Below are positions 34,124 to 40,568 of a DNA stretch of 40,568 bases, one piece after another. The DNA lies in the NCBI RefSeq assembly GCF_000710465.2, contig NZ_JAIZ01000132.1, positions 1 through 40,568 on the forward strand. Reading direction: 5' to 3'. Positions within the stretch are counted from its first letter, which is position 1. Each line of letters starts with the position of its first letter. The stretch is from Kitasatospora sp. MBT63 (GTDB taxonomy: Bacteria; Actinomycetota; Actinomycetes; Streptomycetales; Streptomycetaceae). The notes beneath the pieces were generated by a model, which made no database searches, was not told the DNA's origin, and saw only the letters and a program-made list of their open reading frames with translations. The translations under genes and the position numbers were made by a program.

Positions 34124-35733
34124 TCGAACAGCAGCTGCGAATGGTTCCGTTCTTCAAGAACCTTTCCATGAAAGCCATCGAGGCGATCGCCGGACGAATA
34201 GAGGTGGAGCAGCACGTCCGAGGGGATGTCGTGTTCCGCGAAGGCGACCCGGCCCACACCATGTATCTCGTGGCCTCGGGCCGGGTGGACGTGCTGGCCG
34301 GCCTCAACGAAGAACCGCTCGCCTCGCTGGGGCCGGGCAGTTTCGTCGGAGAACTGTCCCTCCTGCTGCGCGAGCCGCGTTCGGCCACCTTGCGGGTGTC
34401 GGCGGACGCCGTGCTCCTTGCCCTGCACCAGCGGGATCTCGACGACCTGCTCGACCGCTATCCGTCCATCGGCATCGAGCTCTCCAGAGAGCTCGGCCGA
34501 CGCCTGGTGGCGACCAACCGGCAGCTGGTGTCCGCACCGGCGACCCGGATCACCGCGGTCGTCGGCGACGGTCTGCCGGACCTCGCGGCAGCCGTGCTCG
34601 CCCGGGCGGGAAGCGCGAAGACCGGTGTACTGATGCTCCCCGGGGCACGGGACGCCGGCCCGTTCCCCGAAGGCGTGATCCGGCGCGAAGGCTCCGGACT
34701 CCAGATCAGGGACCTGGCGGCGATGGCCGGAAGAGACGTGGACGGCATCGTCCACCTGCTCGTCGGGCTTCCCCCGGTGGCGACCGAACTGGCACAGGTG
34801 GCGATGGACGTCTCCGAGCACGTCGTCGCCCTGAGCGCCCCTCCGGCCTGGGTCGGGCATCGTGAACGGCTGATCGTCATGCGCGGGCGCAAGGACCACG
34901 ACCGGATCGCCCGGTGGGTGACGGGCCAGACCGTCGGACTGGCGCTGTCCAGCGGAGGTTCCAAGACCGTGGCCCATCTGGGCGTCCTGCGGGTGCTACG
35001 GCAGGCCGGCATCCCCATCGACGCGGTGGCCGGCACCAGTGGCGGGGCCCTGGTGGCGATGTCGGTCGCCCTCGGGCACCCGGACCACGTGCTGTTGGAC
35101 GTGTTCCGCGAGGTGGCCCGTGCCGTCCGTCTGCGCCGCATGGGTCTGGACCTGAACCTGGTTCCCCACGCGGGGCTCTTCAAGGGCGCCCACCTCCGCC
35201 ACCGGCTCTCGGCCTGGACGTCCGACCGGCAGTTCGCGGACACGGAGATCCCCTGCTGGATGGTGGCCACCGATGTCACGACCGGAGCAGAGGTCGTCAT
35301 CAACCAAGGGCTGCTGGCCGACGCCGTGCGCGCCTCGGCCAGCATCCCCGGCGTCGTGACCCCCTGGCCCATCGGACACCGACGCTGCATCGACGGGGCG
35401 GTGGTCAACCCGTTGCCGGCCAACGCCCTGCGGAACGCGGGGGTGGGGCACGTCATCGGCTCCAATGTCGCGGGTCAGGAACTGGCGGTCAAGAGGGCCT
35501 CCGATCCCAATCTGATGCAGATCATGGGGCGTGTGCTCAACTCGATGGAACGAGAAATGATCAAGTTTCAGTTGCCGCTGGTGGACACGCTGATCAGACC
35601 GAACATCGGTCCTACCGCCAGCCTCGACTTCAGCTGTATCGACGCGTTCATCGTCGAAGGCGAGCGGGCGGCCCGCGCAGCGCTGCCGGACCTCGCGGCA
35701 GCGCTGGCCAACCTCCGTCCGGCCCCGTCCTGA
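34120..35733 (+). CDS. Patatin-like phospholipase with N-terminal cyclic-nucleotide-binding domain (NTE type)
   Basis: A 537-residue protein. The CNBD (about 8-130) has the cassette FVGELSLLLREPRSATLRV. After a linker (about 140-265) the patatin domain has SSGGSKTVAHLGVL, where the oxyanion-hole glycine loop is usually G-G-G-x-R/K-G, the nucleophile elbow GTSGG (Ser307), and the dyad Asp425 in CIDGAVVNPLP. Such NTE-like proteins hydrolyse phospholipids or lysophospholipids at membranes; CNBD fusions are known in mycobacteria and eukaryotes. Here the loop keeps two glycines and Lys but is diverged, so activity is likely but not certain. The TTG start at 34120 overlaps the kinase stop (TTGA), with AGGAAGAG about 9 nt upstream; ATG 34141 is an alternative. 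It is probably the lipase output of the kinase/cNMP unit. Confidence 0.92.
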   Translation: MIEQQLRMVPFFKNLSMKAIEAIAGRIEVEQHVRGDVVFREGDPAHTMYLVASGRVDVLAGLNEEPLASLGPGSFVGELSLLLREPRSATLRVSADAVLLALHQRDLDDLLDRYPSIGIELSRELGRRLVATNRQLVSAPATRITAVVGDGLPDLAAAVLARAGSAKTGVLMLPGARDAGPFPEGVIRREGSGLQIRDLAAMAGRDVDGIVHLLVGLPPVATELAQVAMDVSEHVVALSAPPAWVGHRERLIVMRGRKDHDRIARWVTGQTVGLALSSGGSKTVAHLGVLRVLRQAGIPIDAVAGTSGGALVAMSVALGHPDHVLLDVFREVARAVRLRRMGLDLNLVPHAGLFKGAHLRHRLSAWTSDRQFADTEIPCWMVATDVTTGAEVVINQGLLADAVRASASIPGVVTPWPIGHRRCIDGAVVNPLPANALRNAGVGHVIGSNVAGQELAVKRASDPNLMQIMGRVLNSMEREMIKFQLPLVDTLIRPNIGPTASLDFSCIDAFIVEGERAARAALPDLAAALANLRPAPS

Positions 35734-35743
35734 CCCGGCCCGC

Positions 35744-37768
35744 TCACGAGCCGTCGGAGGGGCCGACCAGCCCCGGAGGGAGGTAGCCGCCGCTGACGGC
35801 CCGGAGGTGGGGGACCCCGATCTGCCGGGCGAAGCCGGGGTTGTCGGTGAACACCTCCACGACGAGTTTGGCCGGGGAGGCCCCCGTCCGGTCCGAACCG
35901 CGGACGTAGTAGAGGCGGTCGGTGCCGGTGGCCTTCAGGACGAACGTGTTCGCGTAGTGGGGGAACGGGCGGTACCACACGCCCTTGAGGTCCTTGGCCC
36001 GGTCCCTGCGGTGCTCTGCACCGTCCGCCCTGATGATGTACTCGCTCCACATCGCGGGGTCCTCCGTGAATGCGTCCGGATCCGGTTCGAGGAGGGTGAA
36101 ACCGTGGGGTGTGGCGTACCCCCACACCCGCTGGCCCTTCCCCTTCCCGGCGGACTCGATCGCGACCAGGTGCCCGAGGTTGCCGGGTTGGGGGCCGCGG
36201 TCGTCGACGATGGCGTAGCCGTTCTCGCCGCCGATCCATCCGCCGGTGAGGCTCACATTCTCGGGGAGCGGTGTGCGGGCCGTTCCTCCGGTGGGCCCGG
36301 AGGCCTTGAAGTACTCCTTGGGCCATGCTCCGGTGAGTGCTGACAGCGACTTCTCGAGCTCTTCCGGAGTCACGATCTGCGCTTCGGGGATGTCGAGGCA
36401 GGAAACGATCGCGCCGGCGATCGGTGCGAGGAGCACGGAGCCGACGATCTGGGCGACCGATCCCTTGAACGCGTCCGCTGCGACGTCCTCGTCGATTCCC
36501 GGGGCCACCCGGACGCCGACGGCCGTCGCCGCCGCCGTCCACTGCCCCGGGTCCTTCAGGGCGTCCTTGACGTTCGATTCCTCCACTTCTCGGAAGTCGC
36601 TGAAAGCGCTCACCAGCTGACCGGTTCCGTGGTTCTCCGCGGCTCGGATCACCGCTATGGCTCGCTTTGCCGCGGTGTCGAACCACGCGTTGGCGACGCT
36701 GGTGACGACGGACTGCACCAGGGGCCACGCCGGTCCGGCGAACGAGCCACCGATGCCCACATATCCCATGAGCACCTTGATGTTGTCCTGGGACCGCACC
36801 CTGAAAGCCTCGATGAAGGCGTCCGGGTCGGCCCTGAGCCGATCGATGACGTTCAGGCCCTCCTTCTGACGCCGCTCGGCCTCCCGGGTGTACAGCGTTC
36901 GCTGGTGTTCGACCATGGCGTGGCCCTCCAACGCCCCCGCGAGAGCGAAGGCCCAGCCGTACAGCGGGGCGAGCGCCGCAGCGACGCCCAATCCGGCCTG
37001 GGCGTACTGGTCGGCCTTCTTGCACTCGTCGACCAGGGCGCGCAGGTCCTTCGCCACCGCGTCGTCGCCCTGGGCCTCCTTGACGACCAAGGCCTCCACC
37101 GCGCTGTCGACGACCACCCGTTCGGCTCTGACGGCCGCCGTGATCCGCCGAGCGCACTCCTCGACCGCCTCCGCGGCGTCGGGCAGGGCCCGGTCGAACA
37201 GATCCGCTGCCTGCCGGCGCACGCTCTCGTCCTGACCCTGCGCCCAGGAGGGGCCGATGAGCTGCTCGGCCTCCTCCAGCTGCCGCACCAGTTTCGCCCG
37301 GGCGTTGACGAGTATGTGCAGGCCGTCCTCCAGCCCGGTGCACGTTCGGGTGAGCGCGCTCTTGTTCGAGCCGTTGATGAACTTGTACGAGCTCACGGTG
37401 GTGAGGGCCGGGAGCAGGGCACGTATCCAGGCGTCCTGAAGATCCAGCCTCTGCAGCATGCCCCTGCCGGTGCCGATCACCTGCTCCAGGCCGAGCTTCA
37501 ACTCGTCGGCGACGACGGCCTCGACGTTCGAATCGGCCTGCTGCCCGGGCAGATCGCTCCTGGCCACCCGCAGCTGCGAGACGAGGTGGGGGAGGTTGTG
37601 TTCGTAGAATTCCCTGAGCCCGGCCTTGGTGAAGCCCTTGCTCAGCATGGACTCGACCATGGCCTTGGCGAGCGCCCGGATCTCCTGGTCGGTCGCACCC
37701 CGCCGGACGGGTTCCCGGCCGGCGGGCCCCCGTTGGAGAGGCGTGAGCTCGATGGACTGCTCGCTCAT
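35744..37768 (-). CDS. Unrecognised 674-residue protein with amphipathic/hydrophobic helices
   Basis: I do not recognise this protein. ATG 37768 follows GGGGGA about 6 nt upstream. The N-terminal 420 residues are helical and charged (TDQEIRALAKAMVESMLSKG; QDESVRRQAADLFDRALPDA). Hydrophobic patches near 265-285 (GLGVAAALAPLYGWAFALAG), about 345-370 (VLMGYVGIGGSFAGPAWPLV) and about 445-465 (VAQIVGSVLLAPIAGAIVSC) could be amphipathic or membrane-inserting. The C-terminal about 190 residues look beta-rich (GENGYAIVDDRG, RVWGYATPHGFTLLE, GTDRLYYVRGSDRTG), perhaps a carbohydrate- or surface-binding module. No signal peptide, which would fit a contractile- or type VII-delivered protein only speculatively. 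It converges on the patatin gene (10-bp gap) and forms a probable operon with the gene at 37817-38743. Confidence 0.8.
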   Translation of the reverse strand: MSEQSIELTPLQRGPAGREPVRRGATDQEIRALAKAMVESMLSKGFTKAGLREFYEHNLPHLVSQLRVARSDLPGQQADSNVEAVVADELKLGLEQVIGTGRGMLQRLDLQDAWIRALLPALTTVSSYKFINGSNKSALTRTCTGLEDGLHILVNARAKLVRQLEEAEQLIGPSWAQGQDESVRRQAADLFDRALPDAAEAVEECARRITAAVRAERVVVDSAVEALVVKEAQGDDAVAKDLRALVDECKKADQYAQAGLGVAAALAPLYGWAFALAGALEGHAMVEHQRTLYTREAERRQKEGLNVIDRLRADPDAFIEAFRVRSQDNIKVLMGYVGIGGSFAGPAWPLVQSVVTSVANAWFDTAAKRAIAVIRAAENHGTGQLVSAFSDFREVEESNVKDALKDPGQWTAAATAVGVRVAPGIDEDVAADAFKGSVAQIVGSVLLAPIAGAIVSCLDIPEAQIVTPEELEKSLSALTGAWPKEYFKASGPTGGTARTPLPENVSLTGGWIGGENGYAIVDDRGPQPGNLGHLVAIESAGKGKGQRVWGYATPHGFTLLEPDPDAFTEDPAMWSEYIIRADGAEHRRDRAKDLKGVWYRPFPHYANTFVLKATGTDRLYYVRGSDRTGASPAKLVVEVFTDNPGFARQIGVPHLRAVSGGYLPPGLVGPSDGS

Positions 37769-37816
37769 CTCAATTCCCCCTGACGTTCAAGTCGGTCACA
37801 TCTCGGCCGGTTGCGG

Positions 37817-38743
37817 TCATCGCTGGTCCTCGAGCAGCTTCAGGAACTCCGCAGCCAGCAGCTCCTCCCCGCCCGCCGGCAGGCCCGGTCCGCTCGCCAC
37901 CGCGTCCAGGAAGGCCTCGCGGGTGGCTTGGTCGGCCGTGTCCTGCGCGTCACGCAGGAGGACCTGTTCGTGGCTGAGCCAGATCTCGCCCGGACCGCTG
38001 GAGCGCTCACCCCGCGCCACGGCGTCGGCGAACTCGTACACGCCGCCGGGGCCGATGCGGTAGAACATCTGCCAGTTCTCGTCCCACAGGGCCTCGGCGT
38101 GCTCGACGGGCGTCTGTGAGCCCGGGTCATGCCGGCGGGCCGCGTACAGGTCGGCCCACGTCTGGTCGTTCCAGGTCTGCGACTCCTCGTCGTACCACTC
38201 GTAGGCCTCGTCCCGGCGGTCGTACCGGTAGTCGAGGCCGTACGCGTCGTCCCTGACGGGCTCGGCGTACCGGCGCCGGTCGTAGGTGGTCCAGTCGTCC
38301 GCGTCCGTGCCCGCGGCGTACAGGTACTGCCCCGTCCCCTCCTCGATCCGGTAGAACTCGGTGCCGGGAGTGCCGTCGTGGTTCGGGTTGGGCCAGCAGT
38401 CGGTGCCGTCACCCCCGCCGGTCCCGTCCTGAGCGGTCCGTTCCCGCTCCCATCCGAGGACCACCGGGAGGAACCAGTCGACGAACACGCCCGGATCGGC
38501 TCCCGGACCGGTCAGCTCCACGAACCGGCTCTCGCCCGCGCCGTCGCGTGCGAGCCGGCCGCGGAGTGCATCCAGGTAGGTGTCGACCCGGTCGGTGCAC
38601 TCCGGCCACGCCCACTCGTCCTGGAACACCAGCGCGGCCAGTCTCTCCACCAAGATCCCGGCAGCCGGGTTCGCACCCCGCTGCGGACTTCCCTCGGCCA
38701 GCCATTCCTGCAGCTGCTCGACGTTCTCCCGCTCCACGGCCAT
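37817..38743 (-). CDS. Unrecognised acidic, Tyr/Asp/Trp-rich 308-residue protein
   Basis: I do not recognise this protein. ATG 38743 has AGGGGG 8 nt upstream; upstream codons in the frame look non-coding. The N-terminal part (about 1-105) is helical (NVEQLQEWLAEGSPQRG; RVDTYLDALRGRLARDG). The middle is very acidic and aromatic (DDWTTYDRRRYAEPVRDDAY; YEWYDEESQTWNDQTWADLY). Two short repeats start FYRI: TEFYRIEEGTGQYLYAAG (about 140) and QMFYRIGPGGVYEFADAVAR (about 240), suggesting a duplicated module. The gene is upstream of the 674-residue unknown with a 48-nt gap, so the two probably work together, for instance as a chaperone or partner, but this is a guess from position only. Confidence 0.78.
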   Translation of the reverse strand: MAVERENVEQLQEWLAEGSPQRGANPAAGILVERLAALVFQDEWAWPECTDRVDTYLDALRGRLARDGAGESRFVELTGPGADPGVFVDWFLPVVLGWERERTAQDGTGGGDGTDCWPNPNHDGTPGTEFYRIEEGTGQYLYAAGTDADDWTTYDRRRYAEPVRDDAYGLDYRYDRRDEAYEWYDEESQTWNDQTWADLYAARRHDPGSQTPVEHAEALWDENWQMFYRIGPGGVYEFADAVARGERSSGPGEIWLSHEQVLLRDAQDTADQATREAFLDAVASGPGLPAGGEELLAAEFLKLLEDQR

Positions 38744-38826
38744 CAGCAAGCCCCCTGTACAAGCGCTGTCGTGAGCCCACGATAGAAACCGCTGCGGGCC
38801 GGGGCCTGCGTCATCCGGCAGACAAT

Positions 38827-38860
38827 CCCGCACGGCGGCCGGGCACGGCCGCCGTGCGGG
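38827..38860. terminator. Strong hairpin upstream of the 308-residue gene
   Basis: CCCGCACGGCGGCC (38827-38840) pairs perfectly with GGCCGCCGTGCGGG (38847-38860) around a 6-nt loop. On the minus strand it would stop transcripts from the 75-residue gene before they enter the unknown pair. Confidence 0.65.
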
Positions 38861-38922
38861 CGTGCGTCATCGAGGAGCCGGGTGCCGTTCGCGAGGTGTC
38901 TCTGCGGGTCGCAGGGCGGAGC

Positions 38923-38946
38923 CGGCCGTCGTCACCGTGACGGCCG
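38923..38946. terminator. Small hairpin after the 75-residue gene
   Basis: CGGCCGTC (38923-38930) pairs with GACGGCCG (38939-38946), loop 8 nt. It lies 15 nt past the stop of the gene at 38962-39189. Together with the 38827-38860 hairpin it may form a tandem terminator. Confidence 0.45.
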
Positions 38947-38961
38947 CAGCACCCGAACGCG

Positions 38962-39189
38962 TCAAGGCTGTCTCGTCGTGCCGGTGAAGTCCGCGTGGAT
39001 CCCGGTGAACCTCAGCTCCGGGGAACCTCGCTCGGCGGCCGCCGTGGCGGATGCCTTGGCCACGGCGTCGTAGCTGTTGCTCGCGTCCGAGGCCGGTATG
39101 TGCACGGTCACCGGCTCGCCGTCGCACACGAGCGAGACGGTCCATCCGCCGACCGGCGGGCGCCGCAGGGTCTTCTCGGCACTGTCCAC
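38962..39189 (-). CDS. Small 75-residue hypothetical protein
   Basis: GTG 39189 with GGAGG 9 nt upstream opens a 75-codon frame. The protein has a two-strand then helix layout (GGWTVSLVCDGEPVTVHIPA; DAVAKASATAAAERGSPELR) ending in a strand (FTGIHADFTG), suggesting a small alpha/beta fold such as a dsRBD-like or ACT-like domain. There is no signal peptide or catalytic motif, and I do not recognise it. Tandem hairpins follow it, so it is probably monocistronic. Confidence 0.65.
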   Translation of the reverse strand: MDSAEKTLRRPPVGGWTVSLVCDGEPVTVHIPASDASNSYDAVAKASATAAAERGSPELRFTGIHADFTGTTRQP

Positions 39190-39291
39190 TTCGGGGAACC
39201 TCCGTCGGTCGTGGCAGGCAGCAACAGCAACGTAACGCCAGCCTGGCACGCTGCCCACGGCCTTCCGGGCAACGCCGGGGGCAGGCAGGGA

Positions 39292-40341
39292 TCAGGTGTC
39301 CGCGCCGACGTGGTCGTTGGGGTTGAAGGTGCGGCGGTAGGCGGCGGGCGGGACCCCGAAGGCCGTTCGCATGTGGGTGCGCAGGGAGTTGGCGGTGCCG
39401 AAGCCGGCCCGGTGGGCGACCAGGTCGATCGACAGGTCGGTGGTCTCCAGCAACTGCTTGGCCAGTTCCAGGCGCTGCGCGGTGAGCCACTGCACCGGGG
39501 TCAGGCCGACCTCGTCACGGAACCGCCGGGTGAAGGAACGCAGGCTCATCCGGGCGTGCTCGGCGAGCCGGGCCAGGGAGAGCGGCTCGCCCAGGTGCTC
39601 CAGCGCCCAGGCACGGGTGGCGGTGGTGCTGGCGAGGGTGGGCTCGGGGACCGGGCGGTCGATGTACTGGGCCTGTCCGCCGTCCCGCCAGGGCGGGACG
39701 ACGCACATCCGGGCGGCCCGGTTGGCGGCGGCCGCGCCGTGGTCGCGGCGGATCATGTGCAGGCACAGGTCGACGCCGGCGGCCACGCCCGCGGAGGTGA
39801 GCACGTCGCCGTCGTCGACGAAGAGGACGTCCTCGTCGACCTTGACCATGGGGTAGACGCGGCGGAACTCGCGGGCGAGGTTCCAGTGGGTGGTGGCCGG
39901 TCGGCCGTCGAGCAGTCCGGCGGCGGCCAGCACGTAGGAGCCGGTGCAGATGGACACCAGCCGGGTGCCGGGCCGGATGCCGGCGATGGCCGCGGTGACC
40001 TCGGGCGGCAGCGGACCGCCGCGGCTCAGCTCGGGCATGGCGTGGGTGGGCGGGATGATCACGGTGTCCGCGGCGCGCATGGCCTCGGGGCCGGCGGCGG
40101 GCTGCACGGTGAACCCGGCGTCGCTGAGCACCGGGGCGCCGTCGGCGGTGCAGACGGTGACCTCGTACAGGGGGCGGCCCTCGGCGTCCTCCACGCTGCC
40201 GAAGACGCGGGACGGGATGCCGAGCTCGAAGGGCGGCACTCCGGGCAGAGCGAGCACCGCGATCCGGTGCCCCCGCGGTATCCGGCCGTGGCCCTCCTGG
40301 TCCGTCCCGCCCGTAGGCGGGGCCTGCTGCATCTCGCTCAT
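39292..40341 (-). CDS. GlxA-type transcriptional regulator (DJ-1/PfpI domain plus AraC HTH)
   Basis: 349 residues. The N-terminal DJ-1/PfpI-like domain (about 25-205) contains IAVLALPGVPPFELGIPSRV and the nucleophile-elbow-like SICTGSYVLAAAGLLDG. The C-terminal AraC domain (about 240-340) has two HTHs: LSLARLAEHARMSLRSFTRR and IDLVAHRAGFGTANSLRTHM, then FGVPPAAYRR. Members sense small molecules and activate transcription, often of a divergent catabolic or redox gene. Here that gene is an oxidoreductase at 40496. ATG 40341 has no ribosome binding site, but a promoter-like -10 lies 6 nt upstream, suggesting a leaderless mRNA. Direct repeats across the start may be an autoregulatory operator. 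Confidence 0.93.
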   Translation of the reverse strand: MSEMQQAPPTGGTDQEGHGRIPRGHRIAVLALPGVPPFELGIPSRVFGSVEDAEGRPLYEVTVCTADGAPVLSDAGFTVQPAAGPEAMRAADTVIIPPTHAMPELSRGGPLPPEVTAAIAGIRPGTRLVSICTGSYVLAAAGLLDGRPATTHWNLAREFRRVYPMVKVDEDVLFVDDGDVLTSAGVAAGVDLCLHMIRRDHGAAAANRAARMCVVPPWRDGGQAQYIDRPVPEPTLASTTATRAWALEHLGEPLSLARLAEHARMSLRSFTRRFRDEVGLTPVQWLTAQRLELAKQLLETTDLSIDLVAHRAGFGTANSLRTHMRTAFGVPPAAYRRTFNPNDHVGADT

Positions 40342-40376
40342 GGCCAGATTCTGTCACATAGTGGCCAGACGGCCAA
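40341..40376 (-). promoter_or_regulatory. Leaderless-type promoter with direct-repeat operator at the GlxA-type gene
   Basis: TGGCCAGA occurs at 40341-40348 and 40362-40369, exactly 21 bp (two helical turns) apart, the spacing at which AraC-family proteins bind direct half-sites. On the minus strand TTGGCC (40376-40371) and CAGAAT (40353-40348) are separated by 17 bp, and the -10 ends 6 nt before the ATG, as in leaderless transcripts. Confidence 0.4.
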
Positions 40377-40495
40377 CACTCTGAGGAGTCGGGCAGGTGC
40401 ACTGTTGAACGCATCGCGCCGGGGACCTCCCGGTCGTGCACCGCTGCCGGGCAGGTCCCGGCGGTGAGGATCGGAAGCGGAACGAGGCGGACAGC

Positions 40496-40568
40496 ATGCG
40501 TGCGGTGGTCGTGGAGCAGTGGGGCGGACCCGAGACCCTGGTCGAGCGCGAGGTCGAGCGTCCGGTAC
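40496..40568 (+). CDS. Quinone oxidoreductase/alcohol dehydrogenase-like protein, N-terminus (partial)
   Basis: ATG 40496 with GAGG about 8 nt upstream opens a frame that runs off the window. The 24 visible residues begin MRAVVVEQWGGPETLVERE, the typical first strand of NADPH:quinone oxidoreductase-type MDR proteins (M-R-A-V-V-x-x-x-x-G-G-P-E-x-L). It would use NAD(P)H to reduce quinones or enones. It is divergent from the GlxA-type regulator, a likely controller. Confidence 0.7.
   Translation, partial: MRAVVVEQWGGPETLVEREVERPV

Noticed and set aside
38995-40467. A 490-codon plus-strand ORF opposite the GlxA-type regulator
   Set aside because: It is Gly/Val/Gln-rich with no domain, and antisense to a well-recognised DJ-1/AraC protein.

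Overview
This window is high-GC actinobacterial DNA, very probably from a streptomycete (Streptomyces or Kitasatospora). The reasons are third-position G/C bias, GTG and TTG starts, GGAGG-type ribosome binding sites, TGATG/ATGA/GTGA gene overlaps, long perfect hairpins between convergent genes, and families common in this group (two-component hybrids, LTD-domain secreted proteins, GlxA-type regulators). No rRNA, tRNA, CRISPR array or insertion sequence was seen.

Layout. 1-5.8 kb: the end of a LuxR-type regulator, htpG (Hsp90) and a livG-livF-livH-livM import operon with no binding-protein gene in the window. 6-8.4 kb: a large unrecognised protein of lower GC. 8.7-15.4 kb: an AhpD-like protein, an SRPBCC protein, a STAND-like ATPase with a C-terminal HTH, a small secreted protein, a 75-residue protein, a secreted protein with two lamin-tail domains, and an orphan HPt phosphotransfer protein. 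16-19.9 kb: a three-gene sugar ABC importer behind an exact match to the published Streptomyces Crp consensus. 20-20.7 kb: a small helical unknown.

20.7-35.7 kb is the most interesting part. On the minus strand it runs from a GT2 glycosyltransferase fused to a cyclic-nucleotide-binding domain (CNBD), to a response regulator fused to a class III nucleotide cyclase, a 30-codon ORF, a GH15 trehalase/glucoamylase-like enzyme and a HEAT-repeat protein. It continues with a candidate 56-residue precursor peptide with a double-glycine site and a proline-rich core, a PpiC/parvulin-related protein, and an exporter with two CNBDs, a C39 peptidase and an ABC transporter in one chain. Divergent from it on the plus strand are an H-NOX-like protein that appears to lack the haem-ligand histidine, a hybrid histidine kinase with two receiver domains, and a patatin-like phospholipase with an N-terminal CNBD. 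One cyclase thus sits among three proteins carrying four CNBDs. The inferred picture is a signalling unit in which a sensor/phosphorelay and a cyclic nucleotide control peptide export, glycan synthesis and lipid hydrolysis.

35.7-40.6 kb: two adjacent unrecognised proteins, another 75-residue protein, a GlxA-type DJ-1/AraC regulator, and the start of a divergent zinc-independent quinone-oxidoreductase-like gene that runs off the window.
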